Shown: positions 11,806 through 23,783, numbered from the stretch's first letter. The stretch: 56,423 bases of DNA from Chromera velia (GCA_018398765.1 JAHBMJ010005794.1:9017-65439), one strand, 5' to 3'. A program made the numbers and translations. The notes: generated from the sequence alone by a model not told the origin.

Positions 11806-14133
11806 ATGGGGAGGATGGAAGGAGACGGAGGATGGTGGAGGAGGGGGAAAGATAAAAAAGAGGAAATCGAGGCTGAAAGAAGGGGGGAGTGGTTCCACCT
11901 GGGCGCAGTTTGGGGAGGAGACGAGGAAGGAGAGGAAGAAAGACAGACATGTCAAGAAGTGCTCCAAGCCGAAATTGCGATAGGCTATAAAGAGTTGGAT
12001 AATGCAAGCGAACTGCTCGGCATGGTGGACGGGGCTCTTGCATCGGAGGATATGAGAAACGTGGCAGTTTACATAGAGCAAGCGGAGGAGGCGGTGAGGA
12101 GAGTGAGAGAGCTGATTGAAGAAGAATTGCCTCACCCCAACGTGGACTTCGATATGAGGGACACCGGCTATCAGGCGGTAGAGGCCCTCCGTCGAAAGCA
12201 GCTCTAGGTGGAAGCACGTATGGTAAAAAAAAAAAACAAATGGAGAGGAAAGAATTTGAACAAGAAATAACAGCAGCACACAAGAGAGCAGAAAACGTGG
12301 CGGAGCTGTTGTCGGTAGCCGAATCGGCGTGAGGGGCAGGAAACAATGAAGACGGAGACATCTTTTTGACAGAAGCAGAGATGCAAGTAGAAGCTCTGAG
12401 GGTGGTATTCGACAACATGTTCCCCAGGGCATGGGAGACGGGAGTAGACGTCTCCCCAGGTACCCCAGGTTTTTTTAGCCTCCAGGCCCTATTCGCCAGA
12501 CAAGAGCCAATAAATACAACGCTAGCACATGTCAGGTGGTTGAGACAGAGGTGGAGTTGGAAGAGAGCGGAAGAAAGAGCAGGCAGACGGATTGAGCTCC
12601 AACGGTGGCTTCGCGACAACCCGCCTCCCAGTGAAAGAAGACAGAATCAGTAGACAAATGGACAAACAGAGGAACAGACAGCAAATGGGCCGACAGAGAT
12701 GGAACGGGAGGGGGGGAGAGTGGAGGAGGAAGAGAAAGAAAACGTTGATCCGCAGACAAACGCGGAGATGAGAGAGAGAATAGAGGTAGGGGTAAGAGAA
12801 AGACAAGCAGAAATAAGAAGAGGGCAAGGAGAGAGAAGGGGGCAGATAGGAGGATAGAGAAGGAGTTTTCTGTTCTTTATCTTCGCGCTTTCCTTCTGGA
12901 GCCAACAGACGACAAGAGTGGGGGCCATCACGGCAACAGAGATTCGGAGAAGCCACACTCCGGCACTTCGACTCTCTGCATCGATCACCGCACTGACTAG
13001 GCTAGGAGAGATGGAAACAGAATTTGAAGGAGATGAAGGGGAAAAAAAGGACAAAAGGGGAGGAAAAGACGAGCCAAAAAGTAAAATTCCAGGCATAGCC
13101 GGAGTACTGAGCATTGTGGGAGGGATGGAGAGCGAAGAAACGGCTCACAGGGTCCTGCATGCTTACAACAGAAACATACCGACAAGCGAAGAAGAAAAGC
13201 CTCCAGAACTACGGACCGCCGCGGCCGAGAACGGCAGTGAAGAGGAGACAGAAGGGGGAGGAAGAGACCTGGATTCGATAACTTAGCCACACTTGCAAGC
13301 AAGCAGCGCTGTTTCCAGTTCAGCCTCTAGTTCGGCTTCGAGTTCAGCCCCTGGAACCAGCATAAGGGGCGGGGGGTTTACATTGATTCCTATTCCTGAA
13401 GTGATGCTTCCATCATATAGACTCCCAGACCCAGCGGGGGGAGTGCGGGAAGGGGGAGATATAAGAACAGGTGCAGCTAGTGCAATGAAGAAACCCCAAC
13501 ATCCGGTGATTGCAGCTACCACACCTCTCCAGGGTGGAGAGACAGGTTCAAAACGGTGGAAGGTCCACAGCCTGGGAGAAAAAGAACAAGCGGAGCTAGA
13601 CAGAAAACAACAAGGAAGGGGGGCAAGGAGTAGTGCAGGCTGTACAGAAAGGGGCGGGGGTTGCAGGGCAAGGCGTGGACAAGCAGTGCTTAGACAGGGA
13701 GCACCAGCATTGACAGCGGCCGCTGCGGCCTGCCCAGTAATCAGCGGTGATCAGGAGTGAGAGGACACTAGCAAAGATAGAAGAAACTGTCACAGGGCAG
13801 GTTTTCCTACCAAGTGCTTTTGCGAAAGAAGGAACCGTGTCTACAGTGAGAGGAAGATTGACAGATCACAGCAGGAACAGAAATAAGGGGCAGCTAAAAA
13901 CGGAGGAAGGAGTAGGGGAACCAGTGGAAGGAATTGATGGAGATGAAGAGTCGTTGTACGAGGAGGAGGAGGAAGAGAAAGCCAAGGGAGGGGAGCGAGA
14001 CCTACAGAAGGGGGGCCCCAGGAAGAGCGGCAGTCCACGCTCTCTAGGTCGCTGTCAGATGATGCCAGACAAGAAAATGCAGAAACATCGGAAGAACAGA
14101 AGGACGAAGGAGAAGAGAGTGGAGAACAGATAG
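11806..14133 (+). pseudogene. Middle ORF fragments of the LINE (11806-12207, 12366-12653, 12918-13286, 13293-13760, 13747-14133)
   Basis: A string of short plus-strand ORFs with frame changes between them. The 11806 fragment is acidic and helical (LIEEELPHPNVDFDMRDTGY). The 12366 fragment is rich in W/R (VRWLRQRWSWKR). The 12918-13760 fragments are low-complexity, rich in E, S and G. The 13747 fragment has an acidic run followed by a basic run. They probably derive from the amino-terminal part of the polyprotein upstream of the reverse transcriptase. No family was recognised. Confidence 0.35.
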
Positions 14134-14225
14134 CAGACGGGGAGGTAAACGGCCCTACAGAAACATGGAAAGCTGGGTGGGCCTTTTGGGACAGCGTGGA
14201 CCTTGCCTGAGACGCGCAGGACGAC

Positions 14226-17200
14226 ATGAGTATCCCAACCCACCGAACACTGCCAGCAAAATTCCATGCAAAGTGGGCGCAGATGTTTGCGAAGCTTGTT
14301 GAGATGTCAAAAGACGCAGACGCAGTAGTTTCAACCAGAGCTTCCAAAGCGATTGTATACTTTCCGAGCCTGTTTTGGAGAGCAGGAGCAAGAGGAGGAG
14401 CACATTCGGACAAAGAAACTATGGCGAGAATCTCTGCTTTTTGGAAAGGGGATTTTACGGGCTTGGTGGAGAGGCTTCGAGCAGATGTAGTGTTTCAAAA
14501 GCAGAGAAGAAAAGAGAGATCCAGACGTCTAAGGGCAGGGAGGAACGGAGCGGAAAATCAACAAGCAAAGAGGAGAGAAAGAGAACTGAAAGAAACGGCT
14601 GTGGAGACGCTCATTCAGTAAGGAGTGCTTTCAAAGGCAGCTTCACGGCTTTCTTTATTCAGAGTAGCCCCAGCGGATGCACAAACTTTCCAAAAACCCA
14701 GAGAGATGCATCTGCCGAGGCGAACCCCATTTTAGGCGCGCAGGCACTCACATGTGATGCCACCACTTGAAATCGGGGCAGATTCCCTTCTGAATGCTCT
14801 CAGAACCGCACCAAGGAGCTCAGCCCAGGGGATCACAGGATGAAGATATGAACATCTTCGTTTTCTCCTTCCACCAGATAGGATTGGAGCGATAGACCAC
14901 AAGCAGGCTGCGGTTCTGGCATGGGGACAAGACTTTATAGCAGGACGGGCTCCTCCGGAGGTCCTCGATTTGTTGGTGTGCGGACGATGTTTTGCGTTGC
15001 AGAAGAACAAAGACGGAACAAAGATACGACCTATCACCATAGGAGACGCGGTGAGGAGATGGATTTCAAGGGCGGTCCTGCAAGAGTATGGGGAGAGGAT
15101 AGAGAAACATCTGGGAGTGCGCCAATACGCAGTGCAAACACAAGACGGATATACCCACCTCTATCATACAGTGAGAACGGCCCTCCAGATGGATAAGTCG
15201 GCCATCTTCCTCCGACTAGATACCCAGAACGCTTTTAACGCAGCGGACCGACAAAAGATCATGGACGAGGTTTTAGAGCACTTTCCGGAACTTTATACAT
15301 TCTTGATGTTCTTTTATGGGCGAGCAGCTCCAACGTTCTTCCAGACAGATTCAGGAGAGACAAGAGTAATTATGTTGGAGGAGGGAGTACAGCAAGGGGA
15401 TGTAATGGGCCCAGCATTGTTCTGCATTGGCTTGAAGCCGGTTTTGGATAGGCTTGCAGAGATGCTCCAACAACAACACCCAAGATAGAGTACAATGATT
15501 GGGGCCTTCATGGACGACGTTGGGCTTATTTTTCCAGCGGGAGGACTGAAAAAGGCATGGGAGGCAGCGGTGCGGGAGTTTGCAACATTCAACCTGACTC
15601 TCAACCTAGGGAAAGGGAAGAGTCTCGCATTCTCACCGGACTGGGCAAAGAGGTATGGAGAGAGCAACACGGTCAGGTGGCAGTGCCCAGAGGATCCTCC
15701 AAACGGTTTGGAATTGTCAAGAGAGGGGTTCACATTGGGAGGGGGGGGAATAGGGACACACGAGTTCGAGCTGCAACGCTTTGAAGAAGTGAAGAAGGAT
15801 GCAGTGAAGCTTACAGAGAAGGTGGCAGAATACATAGACCCGGAGGGAAGTTGGCTTCTTTTCTAATACTGTGTGTTCCCTAAGCTGAGCTTCTTGTTCA
15901 GGCTGATGGGAGATACTATTCCCGCAATGGTGTGGGCAGAAGCAGATGACACGCTTCTCTCCACATTCAGGAAGGGAATGGGCATTGGGCATGGGGAATG
16001 GACAGTGCAACACACCCTTCAGGCAACGCTTCCCCTTGTGCAAGGGGGGTTAGGCATCCCGCGGTACAGCTTGCTACAGACAAGTGCTATTGTGGGGTGT
16101 TTTGCGTCGTACTTAGCAGACGTTTTGAAACGGCTGTTGGAGCAGGGGTATGGAAACAACGTTGAAGAGATTTGGCAGAAGGTGTCGTAACAAGTTTGGG
16201 CACGACAAGCTGAAACAGCGTTTTCCCGGTTGAAGAACGATAGTAAGGCAGTAGAAGCAGCACCGGCAGGGTCTTTCCTCCGCAAAGAATGGCAAGCAAA
16301 TGCAGAGGTATGGAGAAAAGAAAGTGTAAAAGGAATGCAGGGGAGACTGTTTGATACAGTGCAAACGGCAACGAGAAAACGATTTCTTAGAAAGATTCGT
16401 TGTCAAGAGGACACAGAGAGGGGGGCAGCATGTAGGCAGGCGCCAAATACGATCATGAGGTGGTCGTTTTTAGACGCACCTATACAGCATGTCCCTTTGG
16501 ACACAGAAGGACGAGTCCGCCTACGCAGCTGTTCGGAGAATGGAGCAAGTACGTGGATGGGGGCCATTCCATGTGGTGCAAATCATAAGATGCACCCTCC
16601 AATCTTTTGTATGGCACTCAGGCTTCGACTTGGCTTACTAATTCTACAGATTGTCAGACAACCTATTTGCAGATGTGGAACAAGAAGTGATATCTAAGGA
16701 GTACACGGAGGTAAGTGTCCTACGGGAGAGGGGTTGTGGAGACGTCATCAGATGGTGGGAGCAGCCTTTTTTGAGCTCATAACAGGGGTGAAATACTGCA
16801 CAGTGGGGGGGGAAACAACGTTTGGCACCTTAGGTCTCGTACTGGAGGGACCATTGGCAGAACAGAGAGACAAGCGGCCCGACCTATTTTCAAGTTTGCC
16901 AAACGGAGACTCAGTGGTGGGAGATGTTACATTGATTCACCCAATCCAAATTAGGGCCCGACTGCAACGAAACTCAAAGAAAGCAGGGGCAGCAGTATTG
17001 GAGAAGGAGAACAATAAACACTTCCATTACGATGAAGCTTGGAGAGCCGTAGGGATCAGGTTCGTACCTCTGGTGTTCGAGACGTTTGGGAGACCAGGGA
17101 AAAAGACAGTGCGCTTCGTGAAAAAAATGGTGCGACAGTCAAGTGAGAGGTTGGGAGAGGGTGTAGACCAGGCAGCAAGACAGAGACTCAGAGAGTGGCG

Positions 17201-17411
17201 GATCAGTGGTGGAAAACGATTTCGGTCGCAGTTCAGAGAGCAGCTTCTTCTACAGTACTTGCATCAGTACAAGCAAGCCGTGGGGCCCGTGGTTTCAAAG
17301 TCACTGAAATATTGCTGGGGAGGGAGTACTCAGCGTATGTTGGACTTGCCGACCGAACAAACGGAGGAGAGTGAAGAAAGAAGAGGGAGAGGGGGGGGAA
17401 AAAACTACTGA
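14226..17411 (+). pseudogene. Reverse transcriptase plus restriction-like endonuclease of the LINE, with in-frame stops
   Basis: A single reading frame runs over about 1060 codons, interrupted by TAA at 14619, 15864, 16188 and 16695, TAG near 14733 and at 15486, and TGA near 14838. Reverse transcriptase signatures: IRPITIGDAVRRW, LRLDTQNAFNAADRQ (motif A), EEGVQQGDVMGPALF (QGD motif), GAFMDDVGLIF at about 15500 (the YxDD-type catalytic box, here FMDD), and LNLGKGKSLAF. The carboxy-terminal part has RPDLFSS (about 16875), then VVGDVTLIHP (about 16923) and EKENNKHFHYDEAW. That is the R-PD-x(n)-D-x(n)-K pattern of the restriction-like endonucleases of R2/CRE-type elements. The stops show it is dead. 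Confidence 0.75.
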
Positions 17412-18153
17412 AGGAAGGAAGAAATAAGGAGATTAAGGAAAAGTTGAACACAATTAAATTTGGTAGAGAAAAAATATAAGGTTGAAGAGACCCATTGCAT
17501 GAAGAAGGAAAGAAAGCAGTAATACTGTTGAAGAGAAAAGAATTCTTTGAAATATTTAGTATCAATACAAAGGAACAGAAAAGGAAAGGAAAAGTGGGAG
17601 AAGGGGAGATCAGTGGAGAAAGTGTTGATCAGTCTCTATTTTTTTATTCCACCTTCACATCGAATCGATAGATCATCTGAACACATCCAACAAGGCAGGG
17701 AGTGATTAAGAGTGCGAGGCCCTAGGCATGCAGGGACCTCAGCACATCTCGTAGGAAGGAATTTTTATGGCAGTTCTAGGTGCAGGCATAGGGACCATGC
17801 GGGGTGCCTATGTAGAGCAACTAGGATTGAGGGAAATACGAACCAAACCTATGCATACCGGACCAATACACGCCCGGAGAGGCGATAAGATAATCTCCCA
17901 TGATTCTCCCATGCATTGGACCCTCTCGATCCCGCAACTGCATGCAGGCGTACATGCATTTTCACACGTACGTCGATCTTCAGGCCGCTTCTTCAGACAA
18001 TTAACTGTTCAGACACGACCCTTTTTCAATGGGAGTTACCTGCGTCATCCGGTCGAGTTCTTCGTTTCCCAACTGATCTGCTGGAGTATCTACAGGCCGA
18101 GTTTCGCGTTCCCCCTTTTGCCTTTTTTTCCGTCCCGCAGTCCTGTCAGATCG
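17412..18153 (+). other. Intergenic A-rich tail of the LINE, then upstream region of the AN1 gene
   Basis: 17412-17640 is A-rich with GAAGAGA repeats and may include the 3' untranslated part of the retroelement. 17700-18150 carries several GCATGC-type motifs (a CTGCATGCAG palindrome near 17939) and a pyrimidine tract ending in CAG at 18140, which could be the acceptor of a 5' untranslated intron of the AN1 gene. Confidence 0.4.
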
Positions 18154-19310
18154 ATGTCAACGACGTGCTCCGCCTGTAGCACTCGGATCACTCTTGTGCA
18201 GTCAGTGATCAAGTGCCGGTGCGGAGAAGCCTTCTGTGACAGGCACAGAACGCCAAGTGCCCACTCGTGCTCCTTCGACTATGAGACCCATGGGAAAGAG
18301 CGGCTGAGAAAAGAACTGAAGACCGGGACAGAATCGAGCCGACCAACAGCAAGAGGAGACGGCATTGCGGGATCGTCGTCTTCCTCTTCTTCTTCTTCTT
18401 CCTATGAGGCAGCGTGGAAGAATTACGAGCAGAGTCATGCAAGCAGGAATGTCCGAATTTGCCACAGCATTGGTCTCCTCATCCTTTTGTGGTACGCATT
18501 CTGGTCGCTTGTGGGGTTCAGTCTGCGTCCTCTCCTTTGGGGCGTCCTCCTGTCTCTTGTGTGTGCCAAGGGGTCCCACTTCCTCTTTGTTGAATCTGCA
18601 CGAGAAGACTTTGAGGGCATCCAACTAGTACCTATCAGACTCAGACATTGGCTAGGCTTGCAGGTGAGCGACAACAGCCGAGCCAAGGAGGTGCACTGGT
18701 GCCGGGGTTGCTTGTGGTCTCTTGGGGAAACGGTGAAAGCCCCCCTGGTGATGCTGCAAGTCGAAAACGAGGGCCTCCTGGAGAATCTCTGTAACATGTG
18801 AGTCAGGCAGTCTGTCTAAAGGGAGAGTTATCTTTTGTTCTGCGTTTTCTCTTGTGTCTTCAAAGAGTTTTTTGGTGGAACCAGGGCAGCAGGTGTGTAA
18901 GACAGTCGTTCGTCCAGACCCATGAGCAGTTTTTTCTTTTCTCTTTCATTTGAGCACGAATGTCTCAGGGCGAATTGCTAGTCACATGCATGATTTTTGA
19001 ATCGCCGTTTTTCGACCTGTCCTGTGTGCGCCTCCGTCCTCTGTGTGTTGTCTGTCGCTTTCTCTCGTGTTTTGACTAGCGCTCCTGTTTATGTTTCTCA
19101 GTGGGTGGCTTTTTCTATGCCCGGCTGTTTGTGTTTCTTGCTCTTTCCTTTTTTCTTCTTTTTTTCTGTCCGTGTCTGTGTTCCGGTGCATCTGTGTGAG
19201 CTTGGCGCACTCACTTGGTGCTTCGAGCGAGAAGGGAAAGGAAAAAGGACATGTCGTCTTCCGTGCCTTCATTGCGTTGCGTGCGTGCGCATGCCCGTGT
19301 GCGTGTGCGT

Positions 19311-19355
<45 letters not shown>

Positions 19356-19370
19356 TGTGTGTGTGTGTCT

Positions 19371-19406
<36 letters not shown>

Positions 19407-19939
19407 CCATGCGTGCGCGTGTGTCTCTGTCTGTCTCTCTCTGCGTGTTTCTCTTCTTCCCGTTTTCTGTCCGGCAGTTTCCTGCCTTTCTACCTATCTC
19501 TGTTGATCTGTTCAGTAGTCTCCATACCTCTCTCTCTCTTCCCCGCCCCCTCCCCCCTTTCTTTTTTTTGCTTTCTGTCTGTCGCGCTTGAAAGGAAACA
19601 AGGAGCAAAAAGAAAAAAGAAGCCATATGGTCTGTCTTTCCCTCTGTCATGCAGTCTGTCTATTTCAAGTCCAATGTGCAGGTTTTCTCATTCAGTCCTT
19701 CCTTCTTCGCTTTTTCGGTTCTTTCTGACAAGACGAAAAAGAGAAAGGGACGGACGAAGACCGAACCCTTATGCGTCTTCCTGTCGGCCTGGAAAAAGAA
19801 AAAAATAATTCAAACCGTTTCCCTTGTCTGGCCTCATCGCCCGTTTGAATTCCCTTTTCTTCCTTTGGTAGATGTTGAATCTTGTTTAATGGAGTCATAC
19901 ACTCTGTCTGTCTCTTTCTTTCAGTCGAGAAGTCATGGA

Positions 19940-19976
<37 letters not shown>

Positions 19977-20860
19977 GCTCTCCCTCTTCCTCTTCCTTTG
20001 CCTCTCCCTCCCTCCGCCCCCCCCCCCCCNNNNNNNNNNNNNNNNNNNNNNNNNNNNNNNNNNNNNNNNNNNNNNNNNNNNNNNNNNNNNNNNNNNNNNN
20101 NNNNNNNNNNNNNNNNNNNNNNNNNNNNNNNNNNNNNNNNNNNNNNNNNNNNNNNNNNNNNNNNNNNNNNNNNNNNNNNNNNNNNNNNNNNNNNNNNNNN
20201 NNNNNNNNNNNNNNNNNNNNNNNNNNNNNNNNNNNNNNNNNNNNNNNNNNNNNNNNNNNNNNNNNNNNNNNNNNNNNNNNNNNNNNNNNNNNNNNNNNNN
20301 NNNNNNNNNNNNNNNNNNNNNNNNNNNNNNNNNNNNNNNNNNNNNNNNNNNNCCCCCCCCCCCCCCCCCCCGCCTCTCTCTCTCTCTCTCTCTCTTTCTC
20401 TGCGGGCGGGGAGAATGCTGTGTCCATGTATCTGAGAGAGAGGGAGCGGGGAGGAGGGGGGGGGATGGCACTGTGCGTTCGTGCGTATGTGTGAGTGTGT
20501 GTGTGTGCGCGCGCGCGCGCGTGTGTGTGTGTGGCTGTGTGGGCGTGCGTGTGCGCGTGCGTGCGTATGCATGCATGCATGTATGTATGTATATATGTTT
20601 GTGTGTATGTGCAGAATCACGGCTGGAGGCACGAACTGTTTGACCGGTCAGCTGAAGCCCCCGACCCAAACCGCCAATCGCAAAAGGTCCTGGACGCATC
20701 TTTGGAACGTTCTCTCCAACTTCTTCTCCAAATCGATGGCTCGATGAGCATGAAACAGATCCTTTTCTTCGAGTGGGGGGAATCAAAAGGACATTTCATA
20801 TTGAATGAGCCCCTGCGTGCACTCTCATGCTGTAATGCTCATGATCATGCTTTTCAGTGA
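18154..20860 (+). CDS. AN1-type zinc-finger protein with two membrane segments
   Basis: The start at 18154 opens directly into an AN1 zinc finger with every ligand present: C5-x2-C8-x12-C21-x-C23-x4-C28-x2-H31-x5-H37-x-C39, followed by the typical FDYE. A poly-serine linker (residues 74-83) precedes two hydrophobic stretches (about 104-122 and 124-142). Two splice models are possible. In the preferred one, exon 1 is 18154-18663 (CAG before GTGAGC) joined in phase 0 to 20615-20860 (NHGWRHELFDRSAE...), giving 251 residues. In the other, exon 1 runs to 18797 (donor GTGAGT) and joins in phase 2 with a stop at 20747, giving 258 residues. AN1 fingers occur in ubiquitin/proteasome and stress-response proteins; the membrane anchoring here is unusual. 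The substrate is unknown. Confidence 0.7.
19275..19406. repeat. (GT)n microsatellite in the AN1 gene intron
   Basis: More than 100 bases of GT/GC dinucleotides with a few interruptions. It produces long spurious cysteine/valine ORFs on both strands. Further GT- and GC-dinucleotide tracts follow at 20490-20612, directly before the acceptor. Confidence 0.95.
20030..20352. other. Assembly gap of 323 N
   Basis: A run of N flanked by poly-C on both sides and by CT-rich repeats. The gap probably reflects unsequenced simple repeat inside the AN1 gene intron. Confidence 1.
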
Positions 20861-22049
20861 GTCTTCTTCCATGGTTACGTTCGTTGTGATTCCTGACCGC
20901 ATAAGCACGCATCACCAAAATATATTGCTCTTTTAATTCATTTATGCAATGTCCAACGTCGTTCGATTGCACAGTCCGAACGTACGAATGGTAAATCCTA
21001 ATAGCGACCGTAAATCCTAATAGCGACCGTTTTGCCAGGCTAGTGCCAGTGACAAAGGAGATAATTGGAGTTAGACTACTAGTAGGTTGGGCAGGCTAGT
21101 ATTGTGGCTACAACTATGGCTACAAGCTAGATGCATAACACCGTCTACCTATACTTTTTTTAAAACTATTTAAACCGACTTGCAGTTTATGGCAGCATAC
21201 GTATACATCGATTTTTGTATATAGTGATACTTTATGATAACCCCCTTATTATATTAATTCTCCGCTTCCTGAGGAGTACCCGTCAGTTCACTGCCCTGTG
21301 CAATTGGGCCACGATGGCTGTCGGGTTAAGTCACTCCATCTTATTATCATAGCATAACCCCCAAATGGCCCCCAAGATTAAAATTATTCTTCTTGGTTCT
21401 TCTGCATCTTGCAGCGATTCTTGTTACCTTTTACTACCTTTTGATACCCCATATACTCTTCTAGAAGAGATGCCTGCGCCACCCCGCCTTTAATTAATAC
21501 TAATTAACACCTAAACTTTTTGAAACCTAGTTAACCCCCTCACCGGGCCCCTAGATCTCACAATTCCGCACTTTTATCTAATCAAGATTTTTTTTTTACA
21601 TCATAAAGGTACACAAAAGCTGCTTGAAAGACGCCGTGCTACTGAGCCGATCCGCTCTGATAGACTTACTTTCGTATGCAACGTGCGTGTTGTGTGCGAA
21701 CTGCATGCACTGTGAGAACCCCAGAGGCCGCTACCCGTCTGCCTGCCCATCCGCCTTCCCGCCTGCCTGCGCAGTGGGTCACCGTTCCATACCCTGCCCT
21801 CCCCCCTTTTCCTGTGCCCAGTCAAAGAGCGAGTACCCCAGTGATTTGGTTTCATGCGAGAAAGAGGATTGACTGATCAATTCACTTGAAGAATGCTGTG
21901 TGACTTCTTCATGCTGCACCTCTTCTCGGCGGGGGGTGGGGGGGGGGGGGGGGTTGACGAGACTGATTGGACATTCATGACATTTGAGAGATGAAACAGT
22001 GACTCCGTCCATTCCTATGTATTCGCTCCTTTGGTCTTGTCTTCTTGGA

Positions 22050-22195
22050 TATGCCTCATAGGGGTGTATGACACCGGGGGGGGGGGTGGTGTACAGCGCT
22101 ACGAGAGCTGAGGGTGGATGCCCCCCCCCGGTGTGATTCAGAATGAGGTCATCTGAAAACGCCGGACTACGGATGGCAGGGGGGTATGAGGCATA
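22050..22195. repeat. Foldback element with an 11-bp terminal and a 14-bp inner inverted repeat
   Basis: The ends TATGCCTCATA (22050-22060) and TATGAGGCATA (22185-22195) are exact inverse complements. Inside, ACACC plus nine G (22071-22084) pairs with nine C plus GGTGT (22121-22134). A small MITE-like or cruciform-forming element is the simplest reading. No target-site duplication is clear. Confidence 0.6.
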
Positions 22196-22690
22196 GTGGT
22201 AGACAAAAAAAACTCTTAACTTCTCAGCTATACAATATCCTAAAATCTCTTCAACTATCTAAGACTATCTTAAAACTCAAAAACACTAACATATCTTAAA
22301 CTAATATATCTTATGGGAGGTGAAATTAATTTTGAACATTGAGGATAGGTTATACGGTTTGAGTTCCAAAGATGGTCTGCATAATTTTGAGAGACTTTCC
22401 CCGGTTTGCACACACAAAACATGTTATTATATTATTATGGAGCATCGTTGCATGCATGGGCCTCTAAGAAAAAAAATGCGTGCATGCATGTATTAAAAAG
22501 CTGAACGTCTGACTCAGCCTCGGTGGGCAACTCCGCATGGACACCAGGGAGGGGTATCCCTTCTCGCACGGGCCGGTAGCAGCGGATACCGGGGGAGGCG
22601 GTGTCTGGCGCATCGGGCGCTTCGGGCATAACGGAGCAAGCTTGGACGCCCCCCCCCCCCTGGTGTCCTAATAGGAGGATACACCCCTAT
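22058..22690. repeat. Wider inverted repeat pairing the same left arm with 22649-22690
   Basis: ATAGGGGTGTAT at 22058-22069 is matched by ATACACCCCTAT at 22679-22690. In both arms it is followed inward by an ACACC/GGTGT block and a run of about ten G or C. The shared left arm suggests nested or successive insertions of one foldback family. Confidence 0.5.
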
Positions 22691-23449
22691 TGTGCCTCCA
22701 CTGGCATGATGAGATGCTCAGCTTACTGGGTACCTGTCCCACTCACTGATTCGCAGCAAGTTGTTTTGACCGTCTACCTGCGTACCCATCTTGCGAGACG
22801 AGACTTGGTTGGGATTTGAGGTCTCAGACTGGACTCTAGATGGACCGTCTTTCCAGTATTTTCGTGTCTTCCTTCGTCTGTGTGTCTGTGATCTTGTGGT
22901 GGCGGGTCAGGAAGAAAGAATTCAGTGAACTAATTGAGTGGTACGGCGTGGTCATTCGTTTTTGTTAGGTCCTTTGTGATAGGAGGGTGTGTGTTTGTCT
23001 GTACGTCTGTATGTATGTATGCATGTTTCGTGTTTGATGATCTGGTTGGGGGAGTCGTGGGACTGGTGAGATGTTTGTCTGTCTTTAAAACCATCGAGAA
23101 GAAGGAACGAAAAGAAGGGGGCGGATGATGAAAACATATCAACATACTAATAAAATGTTGTTGAATCTTTGTGTAAACAATGAATCGAATTATAAAAAGA
23201 AAAAATTATTAGAAATTGGATTTCTCATTTAAATTTAAAATTACCCAATTGATTAAATTTGATTTTCTAATTAAAAATACATATATGATTAATTTAGATA
23301 TTTCAAATTAGAAATCCAATTTTCCAAATTCTTTTTTTAAAGGTTTGATCTTTATGTGAAGTTAAATAAATTTAGAAATAAATCTAATTGGTGTTCAGAT
23401 TCGAAATCTAGTTCGAGACCATAATTTGATTTTTGAAATGTTCACTTAC

Positions 23450-23750
23450 TGAAAAGAACTAGAATGGTCCAGTTAAGGACATCAGTCTAGTTACTTACAC
23501 AGTTCTCTATACAGGAATAATAATGCAAGATGTTTGTTCAGCTTCTGCTCTCATCGATCGATAGTTGTTCTATCGAATCATCCTGAGCATTTCACTGAGC
23601 AATTTCACAACATGGATTGACACATGTATTTTCTCCGTCTCCGTAATGTCTCAAGCCGCGCCGCACCGATAGGCAACGCAGCAGCACGGGACCGGCCAAG
23701 TCGGGCCGACCAATGCACGCCCGCCTCCTCTCTATAAGTGGCTGATTACA
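23450..23750 (-). repeat. 3' LTR of the copia element (301 bp)
   Basis: Aligns end to end with 29301-29607. Differences are about 12 substitutions, all transitions, and one 6-bp indel (ACAATG-like insertion in the right copy). Contains a GC-rich block (CCGCGCCGCACCG) and TATAAGTGG. Confidence 0.93.
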
Positions 23751-23783
23751 TGCATTCCTTTCTTTCTTTTTTTTTTTTTTTTT

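Larger units (their letters stand above)
9075..17420 (+). mobile_element. Degenerate non-LTR (LINE-type) retrotransposon
   Basis: The segment is consistently plus-strand and purine-rich, unlike its flanks. It contains two 5' direct repeats, an ORF1-like region with membrane segments, several acidic or basic ORFs, and a reverse transcriptase followed by a probable endonuclease, all carrying in-frame stops. There are no LTRs. Element ends were not found: the left limit is set by the first direct repeat near 9079 and the right limit by the last stop near 17411. No target-site duplication was identified. It is almost certainly inactive, and sits between the C2 gene and the AN1 gene. Confidence 0.75.
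20861..23449. other. Long non-coding stretch with AT-rich sequence and foldback repeats
   Basis: No convincing coding region. It holds a 19-nt direct duplication (TAAATCCTAATAGCGACCG twice) at about 20993-21030, long AT-rich parts (21100-21600, 22200-22440, 23140-23449), a poly-G run at about 21930-21952 and the inverted repeats listed separately. ORFs here lack splice-compatible neighbours and family motifs. Confidence 0.7.

Noticed and set aside
11401..12619. Large minus-strand ORFs opposite the LINE
   Set aside because: They are mirrors of the purine-rich plus strand (S/L/F-rich, low complexity) with no motif and no splice context.
14226..17411. Alternative nuclear code with reassigned stops
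   Set aside because: All three stop codons interrupt the frame, and the other genes in the window use the standard code with normal terminal stops.
19000..19800. Cysteine/valine-rich ORFs across the GT repeat
   Set aside because: Dinucleotide repeats yield alternating C/V or H/T translations on both strands; the region is intronic.
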